Counted from the stretch's first letter, positions 1 to 9,242 are shown. The stretch: DNA of 64,000 nucleotides from CAIOHW01 sp964432565 (GCA_964432565.1 CAYSOA010000009.1:12946-76945); one strand, 5' to 3'. Notes: generated by a model from the letters alone, not told the origin. Program-made: numbers and translations.

Positions 1-15
1 NNNNNNNNNNNNNNN
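1..15. other. Assembly gap (N run) at window edge
   Basis: Fifteen N characters open the window, so the window edge lies inside a scaffold gap. The first real bases encode an Ala/Pro-rich stretch, so the break falls in low-complexity coding sequence. Confidence 0.95.
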
Positions 16-1761
16 GCTCCTGCAGCGGCTACCGCACCTGCTGCCGTGCCGGCGAGAGTCGCCGCTCTTCTTCCCCCCAAGCCCGTCGATGCTGCCAAAT
101 CCCAGGACCCCACGCAGGGCTGCCCCTTTTCTTCGCAAAACCCCCAGGCCAAGACGCTTCGCGACCAGCTCAGCAATCTGGCCAACCAGATCTCCCTCGG
201 CGACACCAAGGCCAACCCCCACTGCACGCAGCTCGCCCAGACCTTTCAATCGAATTCGGCAGCCTTTCAGGCGTTGAGCCAGGCCATGGATACCGATCCA
301 GAAACCGGAGATCGGATCGTACGCGAGCGGCAGGTGGCTGATGCACGGGTCAATGCCTCGCGGGCCCTGACCAATGTGCTCAATGCGGGCTGCTCGATGA
401 AGGACTCGAGAGGTCTCCTGGATGCCGGTCTCTATCTGATGGATGCGGTGGCCAGCGGCGTCATGGTCACTGGGTTTGCCAATCCCGCCAATTTCGTGGT
501 CGGAGCGGGAATGTCGGCGGCAAGCCAGCTGGGCCTTGCCATCAGCAGGTGGTTTCGCAACCGCCCCAAGAAGGAGATTCAAGCCATCCAGCAGCAGATG
601 AAGGGTGCTGCCTTTCGCGACCAGCTTTGCCTGTTTCGAAATCTCTATTACCGACTCGACCAGCTCGATCCTCATGGACGCACGGATCGAAAGCAGAAGA
701 TCGTCGAGGAGCTGGCACAAAAAAACGCCCAGATCGCTGAAATGGACGCCTGCGTGGTCGATGCAGACGCCAGTACTTCGAGCGCCGTGAGCTGGTTTGC
801 AACGATCAAGAACGAACTCGAAGGGGCAACCAAGCCCGACGTTCCCCTCGCCCAGCAGTGTCAGCGGATGCAGGCCCTCTTCAGGTCGCAGGAAGCCAAG
901 GTTCGCGAGGCCGCGCACGCCGCGGGCTGCGACGAGACTGCTGGAGCTTCGGGTTCGCAGTCAGCCCCGCAAAAGGACTTCTGCTTTAATTGGAAGCAGG
1001 TCGAGCCCGGACTTCGCGCCATCAGTGAGGGGGGAATCGACTGCAACAGCAGCCCCAAGCGAAAGCGTGGCGGCAATCCCGACATCGAAGAATTCGTGAA
1101 TCGGGCCTCATCCGTGATGCGTCAGGCTTCTGGTGTCCTCGTCGAGAAGGCGACAGCAGCCCTGAAGGAGCCATCAGGAGCCATGCCCCTGGGAGATTAC
1201 CAGAAGCTCAAGGCTGCCAAGGCGGCGCTCGAAGCCGAGCTCAAGATCTTGAACGACCCCAATCAGGCACTATCGAACGACGAATGGCTCGAAAGCTCGG
1301 TCATGGTCTCGGAACTGGGCAAGCTAATGATGGATGGCCTGGGCCATTATGCCGATGGTCATCACGAACAGGCCGAATCGAACTACACCGCCGCGATCAA
1401 GGCCCTGCCCTCCCGGCGTGGAATCCTGAACTCGAGGCCCAAGAACCCCTGCCAGTCCGCCCAGCTTGCGGCAAGCCACGCCGAACGCATTCAACCCTCG
1501 AACGGATCGCTCGGACAGATCTGTGAAGCGCTGGGAGGCAACGGACCGCTTCCGCCGAAGTGGCAGTTTAAAAATCCGTCTCGAAACTTTCATACCCTCA
1601 CGGGTGAAGAGAGCTTCAAGAAGGGAATGTCCCCTCTGCAGCGCACCTGTAGTCGCAAGCCGGCAGTAAGCCCCGCGAAGATCGAGGCCCTCAACCAGCG
1701 CATTCGAGGCGAGTGGCAGAAAAGCTGTACGGATCAGCCCCTGCCGATTTTTTTGCGCTGA
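16..1761 (+). CDS. Hypothetical protein, 5' end lost in gap
   Basis: I do not recognise this gene. The frame is open right up to the gap and begins with an Ala/Pro-rich linker (APAAATAPAAV), so the N-terminus, probably including a signal or anchor, is missing; the first in-window start-like codon is a GTG at 46. The visible 580 residues are mostly helical. One hydrophobic Gly/Ala-rich stretch (GLYLMDAVASGVMVTGFANP onward, about 125-165 residues in) could be a hairpin membrane segment, followed by a basic patch (RNRPKK). Cysteines are numerous and scattered (e.g. NAGCSMKD, CVVDAD, KDFCFNWK), which suits an exported protein with disulfides. The gene converges on the leftward operon at 1768 with only 6 nt between stop codons. 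Function unknown. Confidence 0.75.
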   Translation, partial: APAAATAPAAVPARVAALLPPKPVDAAKSQDPTQGCPFSSQNPQAKTLRDQLSNLANQISLGDTKANPHCTQLAQTFQSNSAAFQALSQAMDTDPETGDRIVRERQVADARVNASRALTNVLNAGCSMKDSRGLLDAGLYLMDAVASGVMVTGFANPANFVVGAGMSAASQLGLAISRWFRNRPKKEIQAIQQQMKGAAFRDQLCLFRNLYYRLDQLDPHGRTDRKQKIVEELAQKNAQIAEMDACVVDADASTSSAVSWFATIKNELEGATKPDVPLAQQCQRMQALFRSQEAKVREAAHAAGCDETAGASGSQSAPQKDFCFNWKQVEPGLRAISEGGIDCNSSPKRKRGGNPDIEEFVNRASSVMRQASGVLVEKATAALKEPSGAMPLGDYQKLKAAKAALEAELKILNDPNQALSNDEWLESSVMVSELGKLMMDGLGHYADGHHEQAESNYTAAIKALPSRRGILNSRPKNPCQSAQLAASHAERIQPSNGSLGQICEALGGNGPLPPKWQFKNPSRNFHTLTGEESFKKGMSPLQRTCSRKPAVSPAKIEALNQRIRGEWQKSCTDQPLPIFLR

Positions 1762-1767
1762 GTCTGC

Positions 1768-2709
1768 TTAGGAGCTGAAGACCAATGGCAGCGTCACGCT
1801 GCTCCCGGCAGCGCGAGCCGTAAAGCGCAAAGAGGCCACCTGCTGGGCCAGACCCGAAAGAAGCTCCCCCAGAAGAGCAGGATCGCCTTCGCGAACCCGG
1901 ACTGTGTGAGGAAGCAGTCGTACGCCGGATATGCGGCCTGCGGGTCCCACTCGAAATCGAAAACTCACCATGCCGTGCAGGGCCACTCCTTCGGGAAAGT
2001 GTGAATCCATCCACGACAGCAGCTGCTCGATGCGCACTTCCAGCTCGGATTCCTTGAGGGGTCCCTCGATGAAGGGGCGAGGGTTCACGAACCAGCCATG
2101 GATGACCAGCCTTCCGTCGCGCACATCCTGCGCGCCGCTCACGCGACGCACGCCATGCGGAATTCGAGGATCGAAAACCACGAGTCGGTTCATCTCGGGT
2201 GCAATCGATTCGAGTACCTCCTGCTCCTCCATTCCCTGAGAAAGATCGGCCTGTCGCCAGAAGTCGAGCACCTGGTCACGAAGGAGCAGCGTCTCTCCCC
2301 CTTCGAAGCGCCGCCCCTTCCACGGAGTGAGAGAAAAAACAAACGACCAGGGACCATGCGGCAGGTCGCCGTGAAAATTCTGCTCGCAGCCATCGATGTA
2401 GCAGCTCATCCAGGGCGGCGAGATGTCATGGCAGCCGAGGTTTCTTCGTCCCCAAAGCACCAGCTCGCGATGAAACCGCTCGTAGAGGGCCTTGGAAAAG
2501 AAATGATAGGCAGGAGTGCGCAAAAGCCGGTACTGCCCGGGTACGTTCCAGGCATCCCAGCAAAAGCGCCTGGGATCGGCCCCGCGGGGATCGCCAAAAA
2601 CCTGGTCGAAGTGCCGACGCATCGCCGGCGCCCCTGAAAAAAAACGGTCAACGACAAAGCTTCGGGATGGGGGTGGCAGGCTGCCGCCTCTCGAGGATTT
2701 TCTTGCCAT
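1768..2709 (-). CDS. 2OG-Fe(II) oxygenase fused to AgmX/TonB-C-like domain
   Basis: The N-terminal 210 residues look like a 2-oxoglutarate/Fe(II)-dependent dioxygenase. The iron-binding facial triad is visible as H113-x-D115 (NFHGD) and H185 (PHGV), with R200 (GRLVIHGWF) placed to bind 2-oxoglutarate. The last 70 residues (GMVSFRFRVGPAGRISGV, then VASLRF and VTLPLVF) read like the C-terminal beta-alpha-beta fold of TonB/AgmX-PglI proteins. That is an unusual partner for this enzyme class. I chose the ATG giving MARKSSRGG (313 aa); a TTG 13 codons upstream is the alternative. There is no signal peptide, so it is probably cytoplasmic. It is the last gene of a leftward operon with the YiiX-like amidase. 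The substrate is unknown. The oxygenase call is fairly secure; the C-terminal domain call is inference. Confidence 0.7.
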   Translation of the reverse strand: MARKSSRGGSLPPPSRSFVVDRFFSGAPAMRRHFDQVFGDPRGADPRRFCWDAWNVPGQYRLLRTPAYHFFSKALYERFHRELVLWGRRNLGCHDISPPWMSCYIDGCEQNFHGDLPHGPWSFVFSLTPWKGRRFEGGETLLLRDQVLDFWRQADLSQGMEEQEVLESIAPEMNRLVVFDPRIPHGVRRVSGAQDVRDGRLVIHGWFVNPRPFIEGPLKESELEVRIEQLLSWMDSHFPEGVALHGMVSFRFRVGPAGRISGVRLLPHTVRVREGDPALLGELLSGLAQQVASLRFTARAAGSSVTLPLVFSS

Positions 2710-2763
2710 GATGACGGAATTAGAGCGTGTCGAGCCGTCGCATGTCAACGCGGCGAGCCGTCT

Positions 2764-4332
2764 TCAGGATGATTTCGACGGGCGAAAGACATGATGAATC
2801 TTCGGCGCCCGAGGCGCCCCCGAGGCTCCTCTTCCTCCCCCTGGATGCCGCCGGCGCCACTCGCGCCACCGACGGTAGCGCTCGAGATCCTTCAGTCGAA
2901 AGGAATCGAGGTGGGCTTCCATCTCGGCAATGGTCATCCGAAACCCTCGACGCTCGAGGGCTGCCCGATCCGCCCTTTCCAGCTCTTCTTCAAGCGTCTC
3001 GCCCAGGTCTCCCAGCACCGAGATCACTTCGAGAACATTCTGCGACATGTTGAGCGGAAATTTCTTCTGCAGCAGGCGGGAGAACAGAGGCCAGCGCCTC
3101 AGGCGCCAGATCACGCTTTTCTTGAACCACGACGAAAGATTTCCCTCGAGCTGATAACCGTGTTCATCCGACCAGGCGAAGAACCGATCGAGCACTGCGT
3201 CCTTGCGTTGATTCGTTGCGACGCGCGAAAGATCGCGCCACTCGGCAAGCACTTCAAACCGGGGATCGACATCCATGTCAGAGGGAAGAAAGGACCGGGT
3301 GGCCCGAATGCCCAGACGGTCGACAAAATCGCGGTTTCGAGGTTCGACCCGCCCCAGAAAGAGAGGAACCTGCACCGCTCCCCCGCTTGCCTTCTTGAAG
3401 GCATCGAATGGGATCTCGGTGCAAAAGTATTCGCGGTCATCGGAGAGATCCATGGCGAAATCATAGGGTACGGCCTTCTGCGGGGACTGCTGCGCCGCCC
3501 TCAGTCGCTCGTAAGCCAGCCCGGCTGCCCTCTCGGCCACAGCTCGAAGCTCGGGATCACGGGCCCGCACCACCATGGCTCGAAAATTTCCAGCGGCAGA
3601 ATACTCTTCATAGCTGCGAATGGTCGACCCCAGCTCGATATGCGCTTCGAGAACCAAAACTTGCCGACTAGCGGGCTCGACATAAATGAATGCAGCGTGG
3701 CTGAACTGCCCCTGTACGGACGAGAGTCGTGCAATGGCCGCACTGGCAAAGGCATTTCCACGGCTCAGGATCAGATCGCCGGACTGCAGATCAGACGGTC
3801 GAAACCCATTCGTTCCAGCCGCCGTCTGCAGATAAGGCCGTTCACCCGACAAATACGGATAGCGGGTCTTCTCGTCATAGGGGGCAGGTCGAACCCAGTG
3901 CTCCGCGATGAATTCCTCCGCATAGCGAAGCACCCGCATCACGTTTCGGGCCTGATCGACACAGGGCTCTTCCAGCCCCCCGATACGATAAAGACGGTAG
4001 AGCGCATCCCGAAGGTCCTGCCTTGCGAGAAACAAACCCTGAGTCGCCTCGTCGGCACGAGCTCGGAGCTCAACGGCAGAACTCGAATCCGGGGTCAGGC
4101 GAGCCAGCTCTTCGTACTGGGCGCCCAGCGTCGACGCACAGCTTTCGCGATCGAGACCTGCCTGAACTTGCTGGCGAAAGGTCGTCAACCAGTGCATCAG
4201 TTCGAACTCTTCTGCCGCGGGAAGACGGCTGGAGCGCGGCTGGCCGGGCTCATGCGGGACGAGGGGCAGCCCAAAAGCGACCGCCAGAAGCGTCCCAAGC
4301 AGCAGAAGCTTTGAGCGAAGTGCGGAGTTCAT
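2764..4332 (-). CDS. YiiX/YebB-like permuted papain amidase, exported
   Basis: Starting at MNSALRSKLL gives a clear signal peptide (LLLLGTLLAVAFG) and a 522-residue protein. The core (about 180-320) matches the permuted NlpC/P60 papain-like family (YiiX/YebB, DUF830): SGDLILSRG, then FSHAAF with the catalytic His at 212, an acidic partner at LEAH (E229), and the nucleophile Cys304 in EYFCTEIPFDAF. The Cys after the His is the circularly permuted order. About 170 helical residues precede the core and 200 follow it, ending in a basic tail (RRRHPGGGRG). Family members cleave or transfer amide or ester bonds, sometimes on lipids; the substrate here is unknown. The signal peptide indicates a periplasmic or surface location. 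It sits between the EF-hand lipoprotein gene and the oxygenase gene. Confidence 0.75.
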   Translation of the reverse strand: MNSALRSKLLLLGTLLAVAFGLPLVPHEPGQPRSSRLPAAEEFELMHWLTTFRQQVQAGLDRESCASTLGAQYEELARLTPDSSSAVELRARADEATQGLFLARQDLRDALYRLYRIGGLEEPCVDQARNVMRVLRYAEEFIAEHWVRPAPYDEKTRYPYLSGERPYLQTAAGTNGFRPSDLQSGDLILSRGNAFASAAIARLSSVQGQFSHAAFIYVEPASRQVLVLEAHIELGSTIRSYEEYSAAGNFRAMVVRARDPELRAVAERAAGLAYERLRAAQQSPQKAVPYDFAMDLSDDREYFCTEIPFDAFKKASGGAVQVPLFLGRVEPRNRDFVDRLGIRATRSFLPSDMDVDPRFEVLAEWRDLSRVATNQRKDAVLDRFFAWSDEHGYQLEGNLSSWFKKSVIWRLRRWPLFSRLLQKKFPLNMSQNVLEVISVLGDLGETLEEELERADRAALERRGFRMTIAEMEAHLDSFRLKDLERYRRWREWRRRHPGGGRGASGAPRAPKIHHVFRPSKSS

Positions 4333-4410
4333 CAAAATCTCGTCGGCAGAAAAAGCTGAGGCCTTGAACTCGAGCGGCAAAAGATCGCCCGAGAGCACTC
4401 GGGATTGACC

Positions 4411-6741
4411 TCAGGGCCGCGATAGATGGCCCAGGAGCGAATAGAGCGAGCCGATCGACCCCGAGCGCCAGATCCCCCAGACCGGCACAACGACAGGGCG
4501 CCCTCGCACGATCGAAAGCTTGCCGAAATGCCGACCCACGAAAAGGGAGTTCATGGCATGCAGGGTGATCTCGACGCCAGCCTTTTGCCAGAAGCGCTCG
4601 ACCTTCAGCACGCGGCTTTCCATCAGTCGAAGCGTGCCATCCTTGACCCGCGTCACGGCGCAGTCGAGCTCGTCCGAGCCGCTCCACAGATTGCCCTCCA
4701 GCTCCCCGTCGCCATCCCGATCACAGGAATCGACCAGCCCTTCGACCGCAGTGGCGATGATGGTCAGAAGATCGAGATCCGAAACTCGGATGAATTCGGG
4801 ATAGTCATCCGAGCGCGGAAGGATCTGCAAAAAAGCGCGCTCGCAGGACTTCTGCCAGCCCCATCGGTGGCACGACTCGGCCGTTCGAGGAAAATGGCGC
4901 AGGAGCAGTGAGGGCAACGCCCGTCTGAGCTCGTCCTCATGGACGAATCGCGCCCGAGAGGCAGGGTCGAGCTTCACGGCGAGCTCTTCGACGGATTCGA
5001 ACTCCTGCTGATAGGCTTCTGAAAAATCGCCGAGCGAAAGCGCCAGAGTAAAGGAAGCCGCAAGAGACTTTGAATCCAAAAAAAGCGCACTTCTGGGAAA
5101 AAGATTCACCAGCAGTCCGAAGATTTCTTCGAGGCGATTTCGTTCTTCGGGAGAATCCCGAACCACGAGCACATCGCTCGACATGGCCAGAAGCCGGGCC
5201 AGACCGTGAAGACTGAGTCCACTGATCGGCACCACCGGAGCGCCCCCCTTCAGGACATCCCCCTTCCATTTGGCCTCGAGGTTCCCGACCAGCGCCTGCC
5301 AGCTTTCAATGCCCTGAAGAACAGAGGCCATGAGATCGAGAATCTCGTCCTCTTCTTCAATCGGCGAGGCCTGAACCACCCCGTCCCCGTCAGAGTCGAA
5401 CGCGCGCAGCACCTCGTCGGCCAGTTCGGCAAAATAGGCCATCTGCGAGAGCCGGCGCCCGGTCAGCGGCACGGCCTCGCGTCCCCACTTCAAATTGCGA
5501 ATCTGCAGGGCCCAGCGAATCGCTTCAGGTGCGAGTGAGGGTTGGGCTGTTCCGGCATAAGCGCAGTTTTTCCAGTCCGCGCCCCCGCAGCGCCCCTCGC
5601 GCTCGAGCCGCTGGAATACAGGAATCGCGCGCCAGATACGAACCTGCGCCCGACCGGCCACGGCAAAAAACCGGGAGATGGCCGAAGGGTGGATCTCACC
5701 GGCGGTCGATCGACCCTTGAGCTTTTCGATCCATCCCAGGCGATCCAGAATGTCTTCGGGAAGTCGCGCTCCCAGCGCGTTCATCATCTCGACCCAGTGG
5801 TCGGTGCGGATCGTCCCCAGTCCCGGCTGCGAAAACCAGTCCTGAAAGCGCCGCCCCGCCTCCATGAGTTCGTCTTCAAGAACCTGCACGCGAGCCGAAT
5901 CGAGGCGATCCGCAGAATCGGCGGCAGGGGCCGGATTCAGCACCCACTCGACATAACGAGGGGCGGCCGCGAGCCCGTCAGTGGCACGTTCGAGGCATCC
6001 GGCCATCACAGCTGAATCCCAGGCGTCGAGCCCCGGACAGAGCGTCGAAGCCACCTCGAACAGCAAACGCGCCACCGGAACCAGCGCCCGCCGCCAGTCG
6101 CGGTCCTCCGGGTGAACGGCCCCGTCCCAGACGTGGGCCATCTCTTCGGGTGAAAAGCGAAAGCCGGCGTGCCTCAGAGCCGAAGCCCCGAGATGAGCCA
6201 GCGCGTGAAAATCCTCGTAACGTCTGGGAGCGACTTCGGGACGCGTCGTCCAGAGTGCGTAGGATCTACGAAGCTGTAATCGCTTCGTTCGAACCCATCC
6301 CGACCAGCGCTGAAACCCCTCGGCGCTCAACGTCGCATCCTGAAAACCGGCGAGCCCCAGGACCGCCTCCACGCGCCTCTGATCTCGCTCGATGTCTCCC
6401 GTGAATGAAATGACTCGTCTTGAGATCAGATAACGAATTTCAGAAGCGAGAATCCGTCCCTCGTGCTCGCCCCTCACCGCTCGAAAGACTCCGCGGGCCG
6501 TCTTCTCCCAGCACTCCAGTACCTCGAGCGACTTCTGATCGGTCGAAGCCGTCAGCACTTCGAGCGGAGACGCACAGCCCGGGCCCGAGGCCTGCGAGGC
6601 CAGATCGACCACCCCCTGCGAAACCGGAGCCTCTCCCCAGTAGCGGCGCGCCAGATCCCCCAGAACGCAGCCTCCAAGCCCCTGGGCGGCGACCAGCAGG
6701 ACAAGCAGTGCCCGGCCTTTTGAGATCCCTCGGGCTACCAT
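4411..6741 (-). CDS. Large lipoprotein with two EF-hand-like loops
   Basis: Function is not recognised. Starting at MVARGISKGR gives a lipoprotein signal with lipobox LGGC (Cys25) and a 776-residue, largely helical protein. Two calcium-loop-like motifs, DSDGDG (from residue 449) and DRDGDG (from 674), each fall in helix-loop-helix context, as in EF-hands. Cysteine pairs are frequent (CGGADWKNC, CHRWGWQKSC). The start codon overlaps the stop of the upstream beta-barrel gene by 7 nt, implying translational coupling. Just after the lipid anchor the sequence VDLASQ is the same hexapeptide found near the mature N-terminus of that barrel protein. An envelope-anchored, calcium-binding scaffold is my inference. 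Confidence 0.7.
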   Translation of the reverse strand: MVARGISKGRALLVLLVAAQGLGGCVLGDLARRYWGEAPVSQGVVDLASQASGPGCASPLEVLTASTDQKSLEVLECWEKTARGVFRAVRGEHEGRILASEIRYLISRRVISFTGDIERDQRRVEAVLGLAGFQDATLSAEGFQRWSGWVRTKRLQLRRSYALWTTRPEVAPRRYEDFHALAHLGASALRHAGFRFSPEEMAHVWDGAVHPEDRDWRRALVPVARLLFEVASTLCPGLDAWDSAVMAGCLERATDGLAAAPRYVEWVLNPAPAADSADRLDSARVQVLEDELMEAGRRFQDWFSQPGLGTIRTDHWVEMMNALGARLPEDILDRLGWIEKLKGRSTAGEIHPSAISRFFAVAGRAQVRIWRAIPVFQRLEREGRCGGADWKNCAYAGTAQPSLAPEAIRWALQIRNLKWGREAVPLTGRRLSQMAYFAELADEVLRAFDSDGDGVVQASPIEEEDEILDLMASVLQGIESWQALVGNLEAKWKGDVLKGGAPVVPISGLSLHGLARLLAMSSDVLVVRDSPEERNRLEEIFGLLVNLFPRSALFLDSKSLAASFTLALSLGDFSEAYQQEFESVEELAVKLDPASRARFVHEDELRRALPSLLLRHFPRTAESCHRWGWQKSCERAFLQILPRSDDYPEFIRVSDLDLLTIIATAVEGLVDSCDRDGDGELEGNLWSGSDELDCAVTRVKDGTLRLMESRVLKVERFWQKAGVEITLHAMNSLFVGRHFGKLSIVRGRPVVVPVWGIWRSGSIGSLYSLLGHLSRP

Positions 6742-8072
6742 CGTGACACCACTCCCACCTGGACGAAATCGAGTGAACGCCAGCTGGCCCAGGGAGCCTC
6801 GTCCTCGGCTGCGAGAAGCTGGGCTGAAGCGTAACCCGATACGGTGCCCCAGGCGCCGCCCCGAAAAAGACGTGTCTCCAGCCCGGTTCGAAACGAGAAA
6901 TCCTGCCACCGAGCCCCGCCCGCGTTCGCAGACTCCCGCAGGGTGGGGTGACCTCGCCATTCCAGCCAGGGACGCCAGGCGCCCTGACGACGTCGCCAGC
7001 GGGCGAAAAGAGCGTCTCTTTCTGCTGCGTTTGCCGAAGCAGCCCCAGGCCCCAGGCGGTGCAGACCTCCCACCTCGAGCCCGGAAAGTGGCTCGAAACT
7101 CCACGAGGCCAGCGATGCGTTCGATCGCAGCTCATGGAGGAACTCCAGATTCAAGAACTTCGAATTCCAGCCCATTCCCAAAAAGTCCTGCCGAAGAAAG
7201 CGGGGTCGCGCCGTAACGAGTACACGGGAGTCGTCTTCACGAACGAGCAGCTCGGCGCTGGGATCAATCGCGGGCTCGGGGTTGGGAGCACTCCATCCCA
7301 TCAGAGAGAAGGACCCCGACCGCCACTCGGCATAGATCTGCGGCTGAAGCAGGAGCTTCGACAGTTCCCCCGTATCGACCTGATAGCGGAGCGGAAAAAG
7401 GGCCTCACCGATGCGCACCTGCTGCGGAGGAAGCCGACCGTACCGTGACGCTTCGGCAGGCTGATCGGCTGAAAGCCGAAGCGATGGCCCGAAATGCGGC
7501 AAAAAGACAGGCGACGCCGCCAGCGAAAACTCGGAATGCTCCGACCATCGGTGCCTCACGCCAGCCCCCACCCACCCGGTTGGGATCGGCTCGAACACTT
7601 CAGACTGGTTTTGCACCCAGCTCTGCCCGCGGGCCGAAAGCCAGGCCCAGCGCCTTCGGGCCGAACGGACTTCAGAAAGGTCGGCAGGTCTGCTCGAATT
7701 CGACTCCAGCCACGGAAGACCACGCCCCAGCCAGAAACTCGTCTGACCGCTCTCGCGAACCGCCTTGCCTTCGATCACGTCAAAACTCTGGTCTCGCCCC
7801 GCTCCGGTCTCTTGAAACGCCCGCAGGTCGCCCTCAAACTGCCAGGGCGACTCGGGGCCAACCCGGTAGTAAAGCCGCGCCTCACCCCCGATGCGCAGGC
7901 TCTGGCTCCCCTCGGCATACGACTGAGAGGCCAGGTCGACGAGAGCCTGACCCACGGCCGCCGGAGCAGCGGCCCGAGCCGGTAAAGTAACCCATGCGGC
8001 GCAAGCGAACCCGACCGCAGCGATCAGACGCAGCGGCAGCGGGAGGCAGCGAAGGGAGTAAACGCGGGACAT
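6735..8072 (-). CDS. Putative outer-membrane beta-barrel protein
   Basis: Starting at MSRVYSLRCL gives a signal peptide (LRLIAAVGFACAAWVTLPARA) and a protein of about 445 residues. ATGs 6 and 9 codons upstream are possible. The body is rich in alternating aromatic/hydrophobic strands (LRIGGEARLYYRV, WRSGSFSLMGWSA, WGTVSGYASAQLL) and ends in FVQVGVVSRW. A C-terminal aromatic residue is typical of BAM-assembled outer-membrane barrels. The mature N-terminus carries VDLASQ, shared with the next gene's product. It is the first gene of the leftward operon that runs through the EF-hand lipoprotein, amidase and oxygenase. The cargo or ligand is unknown. Confidence 0.65.
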   Translation of the reverse strand: MSRVYSLRCLPLPLRLIAAVGFACAAWVTLPARAAAPAAVGQALVDLASQSYAEGSQSLRIGGEARLYYRVGPESPWQFEGDLRAFQETGAGRDQSFDVIEGKAVRESGQTSFWLGRGLPWLESNSSRPADLSEVRSARRRWAWLSARGQSWVQNQSEVFEPIPTGWVGAGVRHRWSEHSEFSLAASPVFLPHFGPSLRLSADQPAEASRYGRLPPQQVRIGEALFPLRYQVDTGELSKLLLQPQIYAEWRSGSFSLMGWSAPNPEPAIDPSAELLVREDDSRVLVTARPRFLRQDFLGMGWNSKFLNLEFLHELRSNASLASWSFEPLSGLEVGGLHRLGPGAASANAAERDALFARWRRRQGAWRPWLEWRGHPTLRESANAGGARWQDFSFRTGLETRLFRGGAWGTVSGYASAQLLAAEDEAPWASWRSLDFVQVGVVSRW

Positions 8073-8193
8073 TCCTGCGCGATACCGCATCCACCCCAAT
8101 CGGACCAGCGGGGATCGCTGACAACTGGAGGCCAGACCTGTCAGAACCCGAATATTCTCAAGAATTCCGGGTATTCTTCCGATCGTCCACCCA

Positions 8194-8418
8194 ATGCATA
8201 TGCTGCGTATCGCCTACCTGGTCTACAGCCTCGGGCTGATCTTCTTTTCGTTCAGGGTCATCTCGGGAGTCCTGGTCTCGGACGAGCCCTCTGACACGAT
8301 CGAGATCCCTCGCTCAAGCCCGATGGCGAAGCTCGTTCGCGGCATCTTGAGGGCCATCGTCTGGCCGATTCTGATCGTTCGTACCGCAGGCATCCGTCAA
8401 CTTTTTCGAGGAGAATAG
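8194..8418 (+). CDS. Small inner-membrane protein upstream of SPFH gene
   Basis: A 74-residue protein with a strongly hydrophobic N-terminal segment (IAYLVYSLGLIFFSFRVISGV) and a second hydrophobic stretch (AIVWPILIVRTAGI). Two in-frame ATGs lie 6 nt apart at the start. Its stop is 2 nt before the ATG of the prohibitin-like gene, so the two are almost certainly co-transcribed. This suggests a small accessory subunit of the SPFH complex. No named family was recognised. Confidence 0.65.
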   Translation: MHMLRIAYLVYSLGLIFFSFRVISGVLVSDEPSDTIEIPRSSPMAKLVRGILRAIVWPILIVRTAGIRQLFRGE

Positions 8419-8420
8419 AC

Positions 8421-9242
8421 ATGGCCCAGGACTCGGTAATCGACATCAGGCAACTCAAGCGCTGGCTGATCTGGGGCGCAGGCGCCCTGCTCGCCTTCAG
8501 CGTCATGGTGAGTGGCTGTGGATTCAAGATCGTCGACACCGGCCATCGCGGCGTCAAGACACACTTCGGAAAAGTCGAAGGCGACACGCTGGACGAGGGC
8601 CTGCACTTCTACAATCCTCTGACCTCGAACATCGTCGAACTTTCGGTTCGGGAGGAGAAGTTTGAAAAAACGACCGTGGCCTATACCAAGGACGTGCAGC
8701 AGGTGCAGGTCAAGTACGCCGTCACCTTTTTTCCCGACAAATCGAAGATTCACCTGCTCTACCAGGATCTGGGAATGGCTTGGGCCGACAAGATCCTGCC
8801 CCAGACCATCGAGGGGGCCGTGAAGGCGGTCATCGGCCAATACGAGGCGGTCGACCTGATCGCCCATCGCAGCAAGGCGGTAGAAGAAGCCCAGACCTTC
8901 GTCATCGAACAATTCAAGAGCCGCGCCGTCAACATCACTCGCGTCGAACTCGTCAATCTCGACTTCCACGACGAATTCGAAAAAGCCGTTGAGGCCAAGG
9001 TTGTCGCCATTCAAAAGGCGGCCGAAGCGAAGAACCGCACCGTTGAGATCGAAGAGAACGCACGGCAGAAGATGATTGCCGCCAAGGCCGAAGCCGAATC
9101 GATGCGAATTCGCGCTGAAGCACTCAGCAGAAACAAGGGGCTTGTCGAATATGAGGCCATCCAGAAGTGGAACGGAGAGCTGCCCACCTATGTCATGGGC
9201 GGGTCCATTCCGTTCATCAACCTGGATATGAAGAAAAACTGA
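8421..9242 (+). CDS. Prohibitin/SPFH (band 7) membrane protein
   Basis: A 273-residue protein of the prohibitin-type SPFH family. It has an N-terminal membrane anchor (about 18-34, LIWGAGALLAFSVMVSGCGF) and a band-7 core beginning IVDTGHRGVKTHFGKVEG with EGLHFYNPL. A long Ala/Glu-rich coiled coil (KAAEAKNRTVEIEENARQK) follows, with the characteristic ending ELPTYVMGGSIPFINL. Such proteins oligomerise into large rings on the membrane and act as scaffolds for proteases such as FtsH. The partner cannot be read from this sequence. A strong AGGAG ribosome-binding site precedes the ATG, inside the end of the small membrane-protein gene. The stop abuts that of the convergent EI24 gene. Confidence 0.9.
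   Translation: MAQDSVIDIRQLKRWLIWGAGALLAFSVMVSGCGFKIVDTGHRGVKTHFGKVEGDTLDEGLHFYNPLTSNIVELSVREEKFEKTTVAYTKDVQQVQVKYAVTFFPDKSKIHLLYQDLGMAWADKILPQTIEGAVKAVIGQYEAVDLIAHRSKAVEEAQTFVIEQFKSRAVNITRVELVNLDFHDEFEKAVEAKVVAIQKAAEAKNRTVEIEENARQKMIAAKAEAESMRIRAEALSRNKGLVEYEAIQKWNGELPTYVMGGSIPFINLDMKKN

Noticed and set aside
8154..8165. Short dyad ATTCT-CA-AGAAT upstream of the small membrane-protein gene
   Set aside because: Five-base arms are frequent by chance, and the flanking symmetry is imperfect. No regulator consensus was recognised.
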